A DNA stretch of 64,000 nucleotides from positions 43,330,001 through 43,394,000 of the forward strand of contig NC_089035.1 of assembly GCF_034140825.1 (NCBI RefSeq), written 5' to 3'. Of this stretch, positions 22,611 through 33,247 are shown in pieces. The stretch comes from Oryza sativa Japonica Group (lineage: Eukaryota; Streptophyta; Magnoliopsida; Poales; Poaceae). The notes beneath the pieces are model-generated. The model did no database searches and was not told the origin of the DNA. It saw nothing but the letters and a program-made list of their open reading frames with translations. Every line of letters begins with the position of its first letter. Within the stretch, counting starts at the first letter, position 1. A program made the position numbers and the translations under genes.

Positions 22611-23681
22611 TTAGTTGGCCCTGCCAGTGACCATGGAGATGCCGGCGCGGCGGCCGAACCTGGCGACGGCGCAGTCGGTGGAGAAGATGTCAGAGACGAC
22701 GTAGCTGGGAGCGCCGCCCATCACCGGCATGCTGGCGCTGACGCTGAGATTGTTGACGTAGTCGGAGCGGTAGGTCTGGCCGAGGACGCCATGGACATCG
22801 TCGGAGAGGTCGTAGAACTTGAAGCCGAGGTCGAGGTGGGCGAGGCTGTCCTCCTCGGTGACGCCGTAGTTGTGGATGCGGGAGTCCTGCTCGGTGATGG
22901 GCACCACGTTGGCCATGATGTCGAGCACGCCGGCGAGCTGCACCCTGACGGCGTTGGTGGCGGCGGTCCTGGTGACGGTGAGGCCTGGAACGGCGGCGGA
23001 CTCCCAGCGCGCGCCGAGCTCGGCGGGGACGTCGACGGGCGCGCCGTCGAAGGCGAGCTCGAGGCGGTCGTCGTCGCTGTTCCACTTGGCGGTCTTAAGG
23101 GCGCCCATGTAGAGGCGGTGGTCGGCGAAGCGGATGCCGAGGGCCTGGATCCAGGTGAAGTCGCGGCTCATGGTGGGGTTGCGCTTGCCGATGAAGTGGG
23201 CGTTGATGTGGAGGTCGGCGTCGGAGACGATGCAGAAGTCGTGGTCCTTCTTGCCGTGAAAGTAGAAGTTGTTGCCGTCGCCGCCGGTGAACCGCGGGTC
23301 GCCGCACGACACGCCGGGGTAGAAGTCGCACACTTTGAAAAAATCAAATAATTTCACACAGAGAATCACACACGATGTCACGATCGATCAGTAGTTCAAA
23401 TGAATTGCAACTAGCTAGTGATGCTTACTGCAGAAGGTCTTGCAGCCGGGACACATGACGATGCACTGGTTGGGGCAGCGCTTGTCGCACTTGGCCATGC
23501 AGACGGCCTTGTTGCCATTGGAGTCGGTGCAGGAGAGCTGCTGGTCCCTCTTGCCGAACCTGCCGGGGTTGATGACGTGGTAGTTGCTTGGCAGCCTCGG
23601 CGACGACGGCGCCTGCGCGGCGGCGCACACCACCACCAACAGGGCAGCCGCCGCAGCAACCACCGCGGCGCCCCGTGCCAT
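22611..23681 (-). CDS. Root-cap / LEA-related secreted protein 1 (about 324 aa)
   Basis: Exon 1 is 23681-23429 and exon 2 is 23332-22611; the phase 1 intron falls right after the last Cys of the N-terminal Cys block, and the total is 975 nt. A signal peptide is expected at residues 1-22 (hydrophobic VVAAAAALLVVVCAAAQA). The Cys block follows C-x9-C-x3-C-x3-C-x3-C-x3-C-x2-C-x3-C. Exon 2 is the root-cap domain (Pfam Root_cap type), with CGDPRFTGGDGNNFYFHGK, FCIVSDADLHINAHFIG and VLGQTYRSDYV, reminiscent of a von Willebrand D fold. The biochemical role is unknown; family members are known from root cap and as LEA-related proteins, presumably in the wall or mucilage. Its nearest relatives are the copies at 26712 and 29107. 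The frame is intact. Confidence 0.9.
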
Positions 23682-23774
23682 CGATCGCTACCTCGTTGGC
23701 TAGCTAAGCTTCAGAAATCGATCGATCAAACGAGGAGGTAGCTAGGATGAGATGAGGAGGACATGGGGAGGCGC

Positions 23775-23785
23775 CAATTTATAGG
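23775..23785 (-). promoter_or_regulatory. TATA box of root-cap gene 1
   Basis: CTATAAATTGG on the minus strand lies about 95-105 bases before the start codon, a normal plant TATA position allowing a short leader. Confidence 0.6.
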
Positions 23786-23944
23786 CAGCGGAGCGGAGCG
23801 CGGGCGCGATGGATTGGGGTTGGATCTGAAGCCGGTGCGGCGCGCGCGTGGTGGTGAAGCGATGCATATGCATGCGTTGGGTAAGGGTTGCCTAGCTTGG
23901 CGACGCACGCATTATGCACATGTCCATGCATGGGGAGTGGATTT

Positions 23945-24285
23945 TCATAACTCGAGGGGAAGGATAACCCTCAACTAACTAAATAGTTATGAAAAAAAAT
24001 TAAAAAGATATATTAACATGTAATATATCACTCCACAAACATGCAAGTTTAAATTCAATTTCTACACCTCGCAACGAAAAAAACAAATTAAACTACAACT
24101 AGTTAACGCATATTCACAGTCAAATTTGTTTTTTTCATTGCGAGGTGTAGAAGTAGAATTTGAATTTGCATATTTGTAAAGTGATATATCACATATTAAT
24201 ACATATTCTCAAATTCTTTTATTTTTTTTCATAACCATTTGAGTGACATGCAAATAACGAGGGAATATTCCCTCAAGGGATGAAA
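23945..24285. mobile_element. Foldback MITE with ~150-bp arms
   Basis: The left arm (CGAGGGGAAGGATAACCCTC ... TATATCACTCCACAAACATG ... TCTACACCTCGCAACGAAAA) pairs with the right arm (TTTTTTCATTGCGAGGTGTA ... TGTAAAGTGATATATCACAT ... CGAGGGAATATTCCCTCAAG). The loop is only ~25 bp, so the transcript would form a long hairpin. Family and target duplication are undetermined. A partial relative lies at 745-930. Confidence 0.65.
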
Positions 24286-24654
24286 ATGATGAAAATAGTT
24301 TTCCTACATGCATGCACCAATGCAAAAAAAAAAAAAGATTATTTCTTTTGTTTTGCTGTACACACGTACAAGGGCACAGTACGGTGCATGGTGTGCGTTG
24401 AGTGGCATCTATCTCGATCGGTTAGAGGCTGCGATGCACGTAAAGCGGCTAGCTACTAGCAGCATCGCTTCAAATGCTTGCATCTGCATGCGTGGTAACC
24501 TATATTATTGTTCTGCACATCACAACACGTTACAAGCATGCAGCTGCCACCTGATGATCGATCGATCGAGGACCTCCCTGCGATGCTACTCGATCGATCA
24601 TACACCCTTCTCTGCTGTTGTGCACCACACGCTACACCGAATCAAACGTACGTA

Positions 24655-24876
24655 CTCCCTCCTTTCTTAAATATTTAACGCCGTTGATTTTTTTAAATAT
24701 ATTTAACCGTTCGTCTTATTCAAAAACTTTTGTGAAATATGTAAAACTATATGTATACATAAAAGTATATTTAATAATGAATCGAAAAGAAATAATAATT
24801 ACTTAAATTTTTTGAACGAACGGTCAAATATTTTTAAAAAAGTCAACGGTGTCAAATATTTTTGAGATGGAGGGAG
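24655..24876. mobile_element. Stowaway MITE, 222 bp
   Basis: CTCCCTCCTTTCTTAAATAT at the left and GAGATGGAGGGAG at the right are flanked by TA (24653-24654, 24877-24878). The interior matches the same subfamily as the copies at 44812-45046 and 51605-51839 (GTTCGTCTTATTCAAAAACT, AAAACTATATGTATACATAA). Confidence 0.85.
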
Positions 24877-25263
24877 TATCACATTAAAAAAATCAATTAT
24901 TGATTCACTGTAGCAGCACCGCGAACGCATGGGGTATCCGGCCATCCAACGGCAGAGCATGCTCGTTGACCGTCGGATCGATCGGCACTCGGCAAATACA
25001 TGGATCAGATCGATTTATACCATGTCCTGCAACAAGGAGACTTTGCACAAACTTCGATCTAATATTGGTCGACGACGTACGACTAAATCCTCTCATCAGC
25101 ATCAGACCCCTTCTCTCTAATAATCTTCACATAGCCCAATTTGTTTTATCTACTCTCGTCAATCCATACTTTGCAAATGAGCACTACTACAAAACTCTTA
25201 CAAACAAAGCTATCAACCAATTGAATTTATTTTCGAGAATCAACCATTCAAATTAATTAGATA

Positions 25264-25505
25264 CTCCATCCTTTTCACTTATAAGTCATTTTGATATTTT
25301 AAGTCAAACTTCATGAAAGTTTAACCAAGTTTGTATGAAAACATATATAATAACACAAATTAGTTTCATTACATATAACATTGAACATATTTTGATAATT
25401 TTTTTTTTGAAAATATTGCTATATTTTTTCTATAAATCTAGTCAGATATAAAATAAGTTTGACTTAGAAAAAAATCAAACAACTTATAATATGAAATGGA
25501 GATGG
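25264..25505. mobile_element. Stowaway-like MITE, about 242 bp
   Basis: The left end CTCCATCCTTTTCACTTATA and the right end TTATAATATGAAATGGAGATGG lie between TA dinucleotides at 25262-25263 and 25506-25507. It is the same subfamily as 22016-22269 (CATATTTTGATAATTTTT, TTTGACTTAGAAAAAAAT core). The right terminus has decayed. Confidence 0.65.
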
Positions 25506-25507
25506 TA

Positions 25508-26711
25508 GTAGTTAATAGGAATCTAGATTCAATCACAACATACCACATTAGTGTTACTAAAAGTTTTATATGCATAGACTTTCCTTTGTGCATCCTATAT
25601 TATCATTGGAATTCTCAAAATTAAAAATAATACTTATATACTTAATTCACTGGTTAATATTACTTTTTCGAGTTATAATGGAATAGATTAAAATAGACCA
25701 AGTGTATCACAGTTTGTTGGTTGGTCTAGTTAACTAAACATAATTCATGCTATATATCGAATATATCATACATAACTACGTGGGTCGGTCAATTGGGGAA
25801 ATGAGTTAAGCCAGGCTTAAACAAGGTCAAACTTACTAGCATAACGTCTACTTCGGCACCTATTTTTTTAGATATAGGATTTAAAACTCGGTATTTACAT
25901 CAATAAGGATATACACAACAGGTAAAAAAAATCACTGAATAGGCAATTAGTTTGAAAAAAAAGGAGAAGCAGTAGCAAGAGCAACGCCTTCCCTTGGCGG
26001 TTTGGTGGTTTGTAGGAGTAGCATGTTAGGAGATATGAAGAGTAGGCTTAACGGTAATGTGAGCATGCTTAGTGCTTTCGGCAAAACAGCTCTATGGCCT
26101 GTCCACGTCAGCAAAATCAGGGAAGCAGAACCAATTACTGTGTGATTTTATCTGGTATTGCATTGGTAGATGAGGGTGTTCAATAACCATTTTTTAAGTT
26201 TTTTTATAATGGATTAAACCGGCCTCTACATCCAAATGGATGTACACAGCCAAGCCTTTTTTAAGTTAAGGGATTTTTTAAGTTAAGGCATGGTTGATCA
26301 TCCTTAGTGAGTCTCGCTCCTCATGGTGAACCCTACGACATAGATCGGTGTGCATGGGTTGATGGCTAAGTTATATGTAGGGTGCAAATATAATTTTCTA
26401 TTTCATACATAAGTAAATAGAACAATATATGTATGGCAAAAATATAATGATCCATGATAATTAACATATTCAATCATCGTCACTATATTCATTCAATATT
26501 TAGTTTGACGAAATAATTATTGAACAATAACAATGATGGTTGTACACCCATCATTTGTGGGAGGGGTGAAGAGATTATATCATCCTTGTGTCAATTTGAT
26601 CATCTCTTGGTGATCGATCTTCCTGTTAAAATTATTCCCGGCTCTCATGATAGCTTGGCCAAACATCAGAATGCAGACGGCACACGCACCCTTTGTCGAA
26701 GGCAACACTCT
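25508..26711. other. Spacer between root-cap genes 1 and 2
   Basis: Mostly AT-rich; no coding frame is supported. It holds a short dispersed repeat at 26195-26263, and a somewhat GC-richer block at 25980-26180 that I cannot assign. Confidence 0.4.
26195..26263 (+). repeat. Short dispersed repeat, copy A
   Basis: TTTTTATAATGGATTAAACC, GGCCTCTACATCC and GGATGTACACAGCCAAGCC. Related copies are at 50672-50736 and, inverted, at 53440-53512. The family is unknown; it could be the end of a larger retroposon. Confidence 0.55.
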
Positions 26712-27805
26712 TTAACTGGCCCTGGCGGTGACCATGGAGATGCTGGCGCGGCGGCCGAACCTGGCGACGGCGCAGTCGGTGGAGAAGATGTCGGAGGCGA
26801 CGTAGCTCGGCGCGCCGTCCATGACCGGCATGCTGGCGCTGACGCTGAGCTTGTTGACGTAGTCGGAGCGGTAGGTCTGGCCGAGCACGCCGTGGACGTC
26901 GTCGGAGAGGTCGTAGAACTTGAAGCCGATGTCGAGGTGAGCGAGGCTGTCCTCCTCGGTGACGCCATAGTTGTGGATGCGGGAGTCCTGCTCGGTGATG
27001 GGCACCACGTTGGCCATGATGTCGAACACGCCGGCGAGCTGCACCCTCACGCCGTTGGTGGCGGCGGTCCTGGTGACGGTGAGGCCTGGAACGGCGGCGG
27101 ACTCCCAGCGCGCGCCGAGCTCGGCTGGGACGTCGACGGGCGCGCCGTCGAAGGCGAGCTCGAGGCGGTCGACGTCGCTGTTCCACTTGGCGGTCTTAAG
27201 GGCACCGATGTAGAGGCGGTGGTCGGCGAAGCGGATGCCGAGGGCCTGGATCCAGGTGAAGTCACGGCTCATGGTGGGGTTGCGCTTGCCGATGAAGTGG
27301 GCGTTGATGTGCAGGTCGGCGTCGGAGACGATGCAGAAGTCGTGGTCCTTCTTGCCGTGGAAGTAGAAGTTGTTGCCGTCGCCGCCGGTGAAGCGAGGGT
27401 CGCCGCACGACACGCCCGGGTAGAAGTCGCACACTTGAACATTGAACATTGTCAGAGAATGAGAGAATTACATTGCTGATCAACCGATTCATCAGTAGAC
27501 CATGAAATGGATTATGTACATAGCTAGTGAAGTGGTGATGCTTACTGCAGAAGGTCTTGCAGCTGGGGCACATGACGATGCATGCACTGGTTGGGGCAGC
27601 GCTTGTCGCACTTGGCCATGCATCCTTTCTTCTTCCCCTGGGTGTCGTCGCACGACAGCTGCTGGTCTCTCTTCCCCCCCATGTGACCCGGGTTGATCAT
27701 GTGGTAGTTGGGCGGCAGTTTCGGCGACGGCGGCTGCGCCTGGACCGCCGCGACGGCGCACACGGCCACCAAGACGGCGAGCGCACCGACGAGCTGCCGA
27801 TCCAT
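26712..27805 (-). pseudogene. Root-cap / LEA-related gene 2, frame broken in exon 1
   Basis: It has the same two-exon plan as its neighbours: exon 1 is 27805-27546 and exon 2 is 27433-26712 (722 nt, exactly as in copies 1 and 3). Exon 1 starts with a good signal peptide (MDRQLVGALAVLVAVCAVAA) and the Cys block, but after CPNQC it contains TGCATGCATCG where copies 1 and 3 have TGCATCG. This extra GCAT (at about 27579-27586) shifts the frame. The spliced reading then gives basic out-of-frame residues and stops near 27262, losing the whole root-cap domain. Exon 2 alone is open and undamaged, so the lesion is recent, allele-specific or a sequence error. A start within exon 2 (27449, in the intron) would yield an unsecreted fragment. 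Confidence 0.8.
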
Positions 27806-27907
27806 GGCGATTCAATGGATGGAGATGTGCTTCAACCTCTGTGACTCTGTGTTGCTAGCTGTTGTTGTTGTTGTGACTTGTGAGGATTCAGGACAAGAGA
27901 AGATGTT

Positions 27908-27919
27908 CATTTATAGGGA
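27908..27919 (-). promoter_or_regulatory. TATA box of root-cap gene 2
   Basis: CCTATAAATGAA on the minus strand lies about 105-115 bases before the start codon, the same spacing as in gene 1, so the promoter of the frame-broken copy still looks intact. Confidence 0.55.
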
Positions 27920-28988
27920 TCGCGAGTGCAGTGGGGTAGTGGATCGATGAGTGGCCGCCGGTGATGTGTCGTCGGCTTCGGCTCTCTCCGGCTGGCCGGC
28001 GGCGCGGCCGTGGCGGTGAAGCCACCAGCATGACATCTGAGAATCCAACACTTTGCGTTCACCCTGAACTATGCATGATCTTGCTAGCGTACGAATCGAA
28101 AACGTCGTCCTAGGATCGAGGTCAACAGTAATAATATAAAGAAATTAAGCTAGCTGGTTCTTGTATGGCTTCATGCTTAATTTGCTTCCTTTCTTCCAAC
28201 AATGGACATGGTTTTACCGTTTTTTTTCCTTCTAGCTAGTTCCTTAAAATCTACTGCAATTAGTTGATTCAGCTAGTAGCAAACATAATAAAGGAAGTAA
28301 GCTTGGCTTATGGACCTGAAAGCTGTTTACCTTTTTTTCCATCCTAATCAAGCCCCTGGTCAACTCCATTTTGATCTACACTTAATTCTTATCTTCAGAT
28401 ATTATGTTCCTAAATATTACTGGCTCAATGCACGGACCTCTGTTCTTCAGTAAAGCCAAATTACCCAACATGCATGCTCGATCACACACACACACACGTT
28501 GTTGTTATCGTTTCATATAGAACAGTATAGTGGTTAACTAATTGTAAATTGTGATGAGATTTCTCATCAGTAAACCAGCCAAGCAAGAACGGATGGTACA
28601 CAAGTTTTTGTAACAGAGTTTGCTGATTGTAAATTTGGTGGCGTGGCATGCTAGAAAAGCTGGACAAAGTACTCCACATGCAAGCTGAAGTTAGCTAGCA
28701 AATATTCAGACGCACGCAATGCGTCATGCGTTCTCCTGAAGACCTGAAGCTAGATACGGCAGCTGCTGGGAGCTTTCTGATTTGCCACGACGACGTATCG
28801 AACGGCCAGCCGCCTTCGCCGCGACGCCGCCTGGCCGGTCGCCATGGCACTGCACCACGAGGCGCTCTCGCTCGCTTCACCACCACGCGCGCCGGCTCGC
28901 CGGCAGTCTTCCCTGCCGAGCACCATGCTTGCATGCTACCTCATGGATGGATCATCTCCATTGCCAGTCCAGTGAAATGCCGGCCTAG
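27920..28988. other. Shared upstream region of divergent root-cap genes 2 and 3
   Basis: The start codons of the two genes are 1.3 kb apart. The region is AT-rich in the middle (28080-28680), with a short CA run near 28485-28496, and GC-rich near 28790-28930. No gene is supported; the GC-rich block has short frames on both strands only. Confidence 0.45.
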
Positions 28989-28998
28989 CTATAAATAC
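28989..28998 (+). promoter_or_regulatory. TATA box of root-cap gene 3
   Basis: CTATAAATACGC-type box about 110 bases before the ATG at 29107, matching the layout of genes 1 and 2. Confidence 0.6.
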
Positions 28999-29106
28999 GC
29001 GCCTAGCTCTCATAGCCATCTTCCTCACCACCGATCGATCCAGAGTAGCCAACTTAACCAAATTTACTGTACGTTGACCACCAGCTAGCTAGCTTAGCTA
29101 GCGACG

Positions 29107-30204
29107 ATGGCCCGGGCATACATGGCTGTCGCCGTGGCCCTCTTCTTGGTGGTCGTGTGCGCCGCCGTCTCCGAGGCCGCGAAGCCGCCGGCGTCGCATC
29201 CCAGGCTGCCGCCCAACTACCACATGATCAACCCGGGGAGCTCGGGCTTGGGCAAGAGGGACCAGGAGCTGTCGTGCGCCGACACCAAGGGCAAGAAGAA
29301 AGGATGCATGGCCAAGTGCGACAAGCGCTGCCCCAACCAATGCATCGTCATGTGCCCCAGCTGCAAGACCTTCTGCAGTAAGCATCACTAGCTATGTACA
29401 TAATCCATTTGCATGTTGTACTGATCAATCGGTTGATCAAGTAATGTAATGTAATTCTCTCTGACAATGTTCAATGTTCCAGTGTGCGACTTCTACCCCG
29501 GCGTGTCGTGCGGCGACCCGCGGTTCACCGGCGGCGACGGCAACAACTTCTACTTCCACGGCAAGAAGGACCACGACTTCTGCATCGTCTCCGACGCCGA
29601 CCTCCACATCAACGCCCACTTCATCGGCAAGCGCAACCCCACCATGAGCCGCGACTTCACCTGGATCCAGGCCCTCGGCATCCGCTTCGCCGACCACCGC
29701 CTCTACATGGGCGCCCTCAAGACCGCCAAGTGGAGCAGCGACGTCGACCGCCTCGAGCTCGCCTTCGACGGCGCGCCCGTCGACGTTCCAGCTCAGCTCG
29801 ACGCGCGATGGGAGTCCGCCGCCGTTCCAGGCCTCACCGTCACCAGGACCGCCGCCACCAACGCCGTCAGGGTGCAGCTCGCCGGCGTGTTCGACATCAT
29901 GGCCAACGTGGTGCCCATCACCGAGCATGACTCGCGCATCCACAACTATGGCGTCACCGAGGAGGACAGCCTCGCTCACCTCGACCTCGGCTTCAAGTTC
30001 TACGACCTCTCCGACGACGTCCATGGCGTGCTCGGCCAGACCTACCGCTCCGACTACGTCAACAAGCTCAGCGTCAGCGCCAGCATGCCGGTCATGGGCG
30101 GCGCACCAAGCTACGTCGCCTCCGACATCTTCTCCGCCGACTGCGCCGTCGCCAGGTTCGGCCACCGCGCCGGCATCACCATGGTCACTGCCAGGGCCAG
30201 TTAA
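29107..30204 (+). CDS. Root-cap / LEA-related secreted protein 3 (about 330 aa)
   Basis: Exon 1 29107-29377 and exon 2 29483-30204, phase 1 intron, total 993 nt. Signal peptide MARAYMAVAVALFLVVVCAA, then the eight-Cys block (LSCADTKGKKKGC, CDKRCPNQCIVMCPSC, KTFC), then the intact root-cap domain with CGDPRFTGGDGNNFYFHGK, DADLHINAHFIGKRNP, FTWIQALGIRF and VVPITEHDSRIHNYGV. It is almost the same protein as gene 1 across exon 2, differing at a few scattered residues. Inferred role: extracellular structural or mucilage protein. It is transcribed away from gene 2. Confidence 0.92.
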
Positions 30205-31582
30205 ATTTGCTTGTATGCTTCAAGCTTGATCGTTGACAGCTCTTATCGTGTACCCAATCAAGCATTAATAGAGCTAGACACTGGAATAAGTTTATTTTCA
30301 GGTTGAGGGAAACATACCAGTCATCAATCAATATAGGACTCAAATCATTTGATATTCGCACCGTCTCGTGCCGGTTTGTTAATGTTAAAAAATAATTTGA
30401 TATTTGTGATCACATAAAAATCCTGCAATTTAAATTTCATATGTATAAAAATAACCGATACATGGAATATACTCCTTTACCTTTCTTTTTTTTCTTTTCT
30501 CTAGAAAAAAGTTGAAATCGAATAAAAAAGTGACACAAGAAAAAAATGCTTAGGCTTAATTCTTTTAAGATAATGTATAATATTGTTAAAACAGATTATT
30601 TGCTCCATGCTTCGGAAAATACATTTTCTTAAAAGAACACATGGAAAAAGAAAAAAAAGAAAAGGTTTAGCCACCGTGGCTGATGAGTTCGTGACCGATC
30701 CCAAATCCAGTCTCCACCGCGCGTTCCAACTACCGGAATCGAATCCATCTCTCTGGTCTCTAGTTAGAGTTTTTAAGGGTGCCCGCGAACCCCCGATGTG
30801 AATCGATTGAGGAGGGGATCTCCATGCATCCATCGAAACACTTGCCTCCTTAGTCCTCACCTAGCACTGCCGCCTCCCCTGACCAGCGTGTTGTCCCCAG
30901 AAAACCATCCTCACCACCCCTTGCCCCTCCATTACCTCCCAACCCAGAAAATCGTAATCCCCGTGTCTTTGTCATAGTTGCGACACTGTCACCAACCGCT
31001 GGGAAGTCATCGTTGCTGATGAGTTACCACCTCCTCCCTTTCTCCCTGTCCTCCTCATTTGGAGCTTGAGGACGACTCGGCCATAGAGCTGGTGACTGGA
31101 CACTAGCAATTCCCAATCAAATATTATATAATCCATATTTTAATTTGAACACGAGACATCCATATGAAAACATATGATTCGATTTCGCTAGAAATCTGTC
31201 GTGTGATTTTTTCCCCGGTGATTTCACGGATTTGCTGACCGCACGATGGTGGAGGCTGCATGCGTGGTCAGCCGGTCGGGATGATCTTGTTCGCACTGTG
31301 CTCGTCCCTTTGGGCATGATGAGTGGAGACGATCGCCGGACGGGACGACCTTCTCTGCACTTGAATCTTGTGCGTAAATCTGAACCAAGCCAAAGCTAGG
31401 ATCCCACACTAGATTACACCACCATGCGGCCATGCCTAACAAATCTACCATCGCTAGAAACCTGTTCTATTCATTTTTTTTTATATATTTGCCGATAAAT
31501 TTTTTTCTAGAAATTTGACAGATGTAATTACAATACAATCATAGTGTAATTACACTGCAACTTGTATATAATTACACTAACT
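30205..31582. other. Spacer between root-cap genes 3 and 4, left part
   Basis: A GC-richer island at 30660-31090 has repeated CACC/CTCC runs but no sustained frame or recognisable protein; it may be a decayed gene fragment carried by an element. The remainder is AT-rich. Confidence 0.35.
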
Positions 31583-32010
31583 AAAATTATATTTGTAAAT
31601 TCAGTTGATATGATATGTAAGTGCACTGTAATTTTGATAAAACTAAAGTGTAAGTAAATATGTATTTGTTATTTTCTTTAAAATATAAAATTACAGTCCT
31701 ATAGAATTAAAATTACATTTGTAAATTCAGTTGATATGATATGTAAGTGCACTGTAATTTTTATAAAAATAAAGTGTAAGTAAATATGTATTTGTTATTT
31801 TCTTTAAAATATAAAATTACAGTCCTATATATAGAACTAAAATTACATTTGTAAATTCAGTTGATATGACATGTAATTATTTAAAATATAAAATTATAGT
31901 CCTATATAACTAAAATTACACATGTAAATTTAGTTGATATGATATGTAAGTGCACTATAATTTTGATAAAAATATTGAATAAGCAAATTTGTATTAGTTA
32001 TTTTATTTTG
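31583..32010 (+). repeat. AT-rich tandem repeat, four copies of ~128 bp (one shortened)
   Basis: Copies begin near 31583, 31709, 31839 and 31910 with TTTGTAAATTCAGTTGATAT, followed by GTAAGTGCACTGTAATTTT and GTATTTGTTATTTTCTTT. The third copy has lost about 55 bp. It is flanked by GTGATTTTTTCC near 31204 and AAAAATCACCCGACAAATG near 32065, so it may lie inside a larger element with GTGATTTTT-type ends. Confidence 0.75.
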
Positions 32011-32175
32011 TAGTCCGTTGGATATAAATCTAAGTGTAAAAAAAATCTGGGTGATTTCTTGTTAAAAATCACCCGACAAATGTGTAGGCAATCCCCATAT
32101 GATTTATTTGAATAGTGGGAATGGTGGATCACGGCCCGTCCACATTTCAAAAAATGTAGTTAGTATTTTTTTTAT

Positions 32176-32485
32176 AGAAAAAGTTCAATATGGCTCCCTT
32201 AAGATAAGTCAGATTTGATTCATTTCCCTCAACTTCATAAGCCATAATACCGGATATATCGACCCCTCCAACTATTAATACCAACACAAACGACTTAGAT
32301 CCAGTTTAAATATTTTGGCTCTTAGAGTCATTTTGTATCCGTTTTAACAATTGGAGTCATTTTGTATCCGTTTTAACAATTGGAGTCATTTTGGCTCTTA
32401 GAGTCATTTTGTATCCGTTTTAACGGTTGAGAGGTATGAATCAAATCATACTTATATTTGAAGGAGCCAGATTAGACCTTTTCTT
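32176..32485. mobile_element. Unclassified MITE, about 310 bp, with internal triple repeat
   Basis: The left end AGAAAAAGTTCAATATGGCT matches the complement of the right end (AGAAAAGGTCTAATCTGGCT). The match continues through a TGATTTGATTCAT box for about 55 bp. The interior (about 32328-32430) has three copies of GAGTCATTTTGTATCCGTTT. The target duplication is unclear. Confidence 0.6.
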
Positions 32486-32606
32486 AGTTTTCTCACACAT
32501 AGAAATGTCGGAATGGACGTGCAGCCCAGTCCAGTAGGCCGCAAACAAAACAGGGAGTGCATGCTTAAACCCAACTTGGATTCTCACGTATATTGTCATT
32601 TAGTAT

Positions 32607-32690
32607 GTACTCCTTCCCTCTCAAAGTATTAAGGGTTTTCTTTTGTTAGACTTAGTTGAGACACATTTTTATAGTATAATACGTATAGCA
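32607..32690. mobile_element. Stowaway-like MITE fragment
   Basis: TACTCCTTCCCTCTCAAAGT resembles a Stowaway terminus after TA, but no matching right end is found before the next unique sequence. Partial copy. Confidence 0.4.
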
Positions 32691-33247
32691 CCCTTGTCAC
32701 CGCCACTGTACGTAGGTCAACGATGAAATCTAGCTATCTAAGGACGTCTCCCCTGCCCAGGATAGATGCATATTGCGTAGAGCTGAATCCATGCAGGCAT
32801 TGCATGGGCCGGTAACATGCACTTTAATTAATCTGGGGACTTCGTTGCTAGCGAGTATATATGTAGCATACGCGGTCTTCAAAAAAGGCAAAGTATGTAG
32901 CACGTAGCTTGTAAACTCGACCACCACGACGACCATAGCTCTACCTAGCTTCAACTCTACTACCAATTAGTAGTAGCAAACGTACCATAGATGCATATGT
33001 ACTGTCACTTTGTCTTCCCCTACGCCACTTCCCACTGAAGCCACTTCACCCTCAATTAAGCCCAGGCCGGCGTCTTCTTTCCATCTTCCCATAAGAACCC
33101 TACCCCCCATGTACATTTGATCCTCAACTCCGATCCATCGATCGATCAGCAACTAAGTAGCTAGCAGCCAAACAATCATCCTAGCTAGGCTGATTGATCC
33201 AAGCTAGCTTCGTCGTACGTGCAGCGCATCAGCCTAGCTAGCTAGCA

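Noticed and set aside
22590-23351. 253-residue plus-strand frame opposite root-cap gene 1 (similar ones at 26520-27479, 29437-30165 and 33631-34374)
   Set aside because: Acidic Gly/Val/Ala/Asp simple composition caused by extreme GC at third codon positions of the sense gene; no domain, and the same shadow appears on every paralogue.
30660-31090. Possible gene in the GC-richer island between root-cap genes 3 and 4
   Set aside because: No sustained frame, no splice-compatible exons and no recognisable protein segment on either strand.
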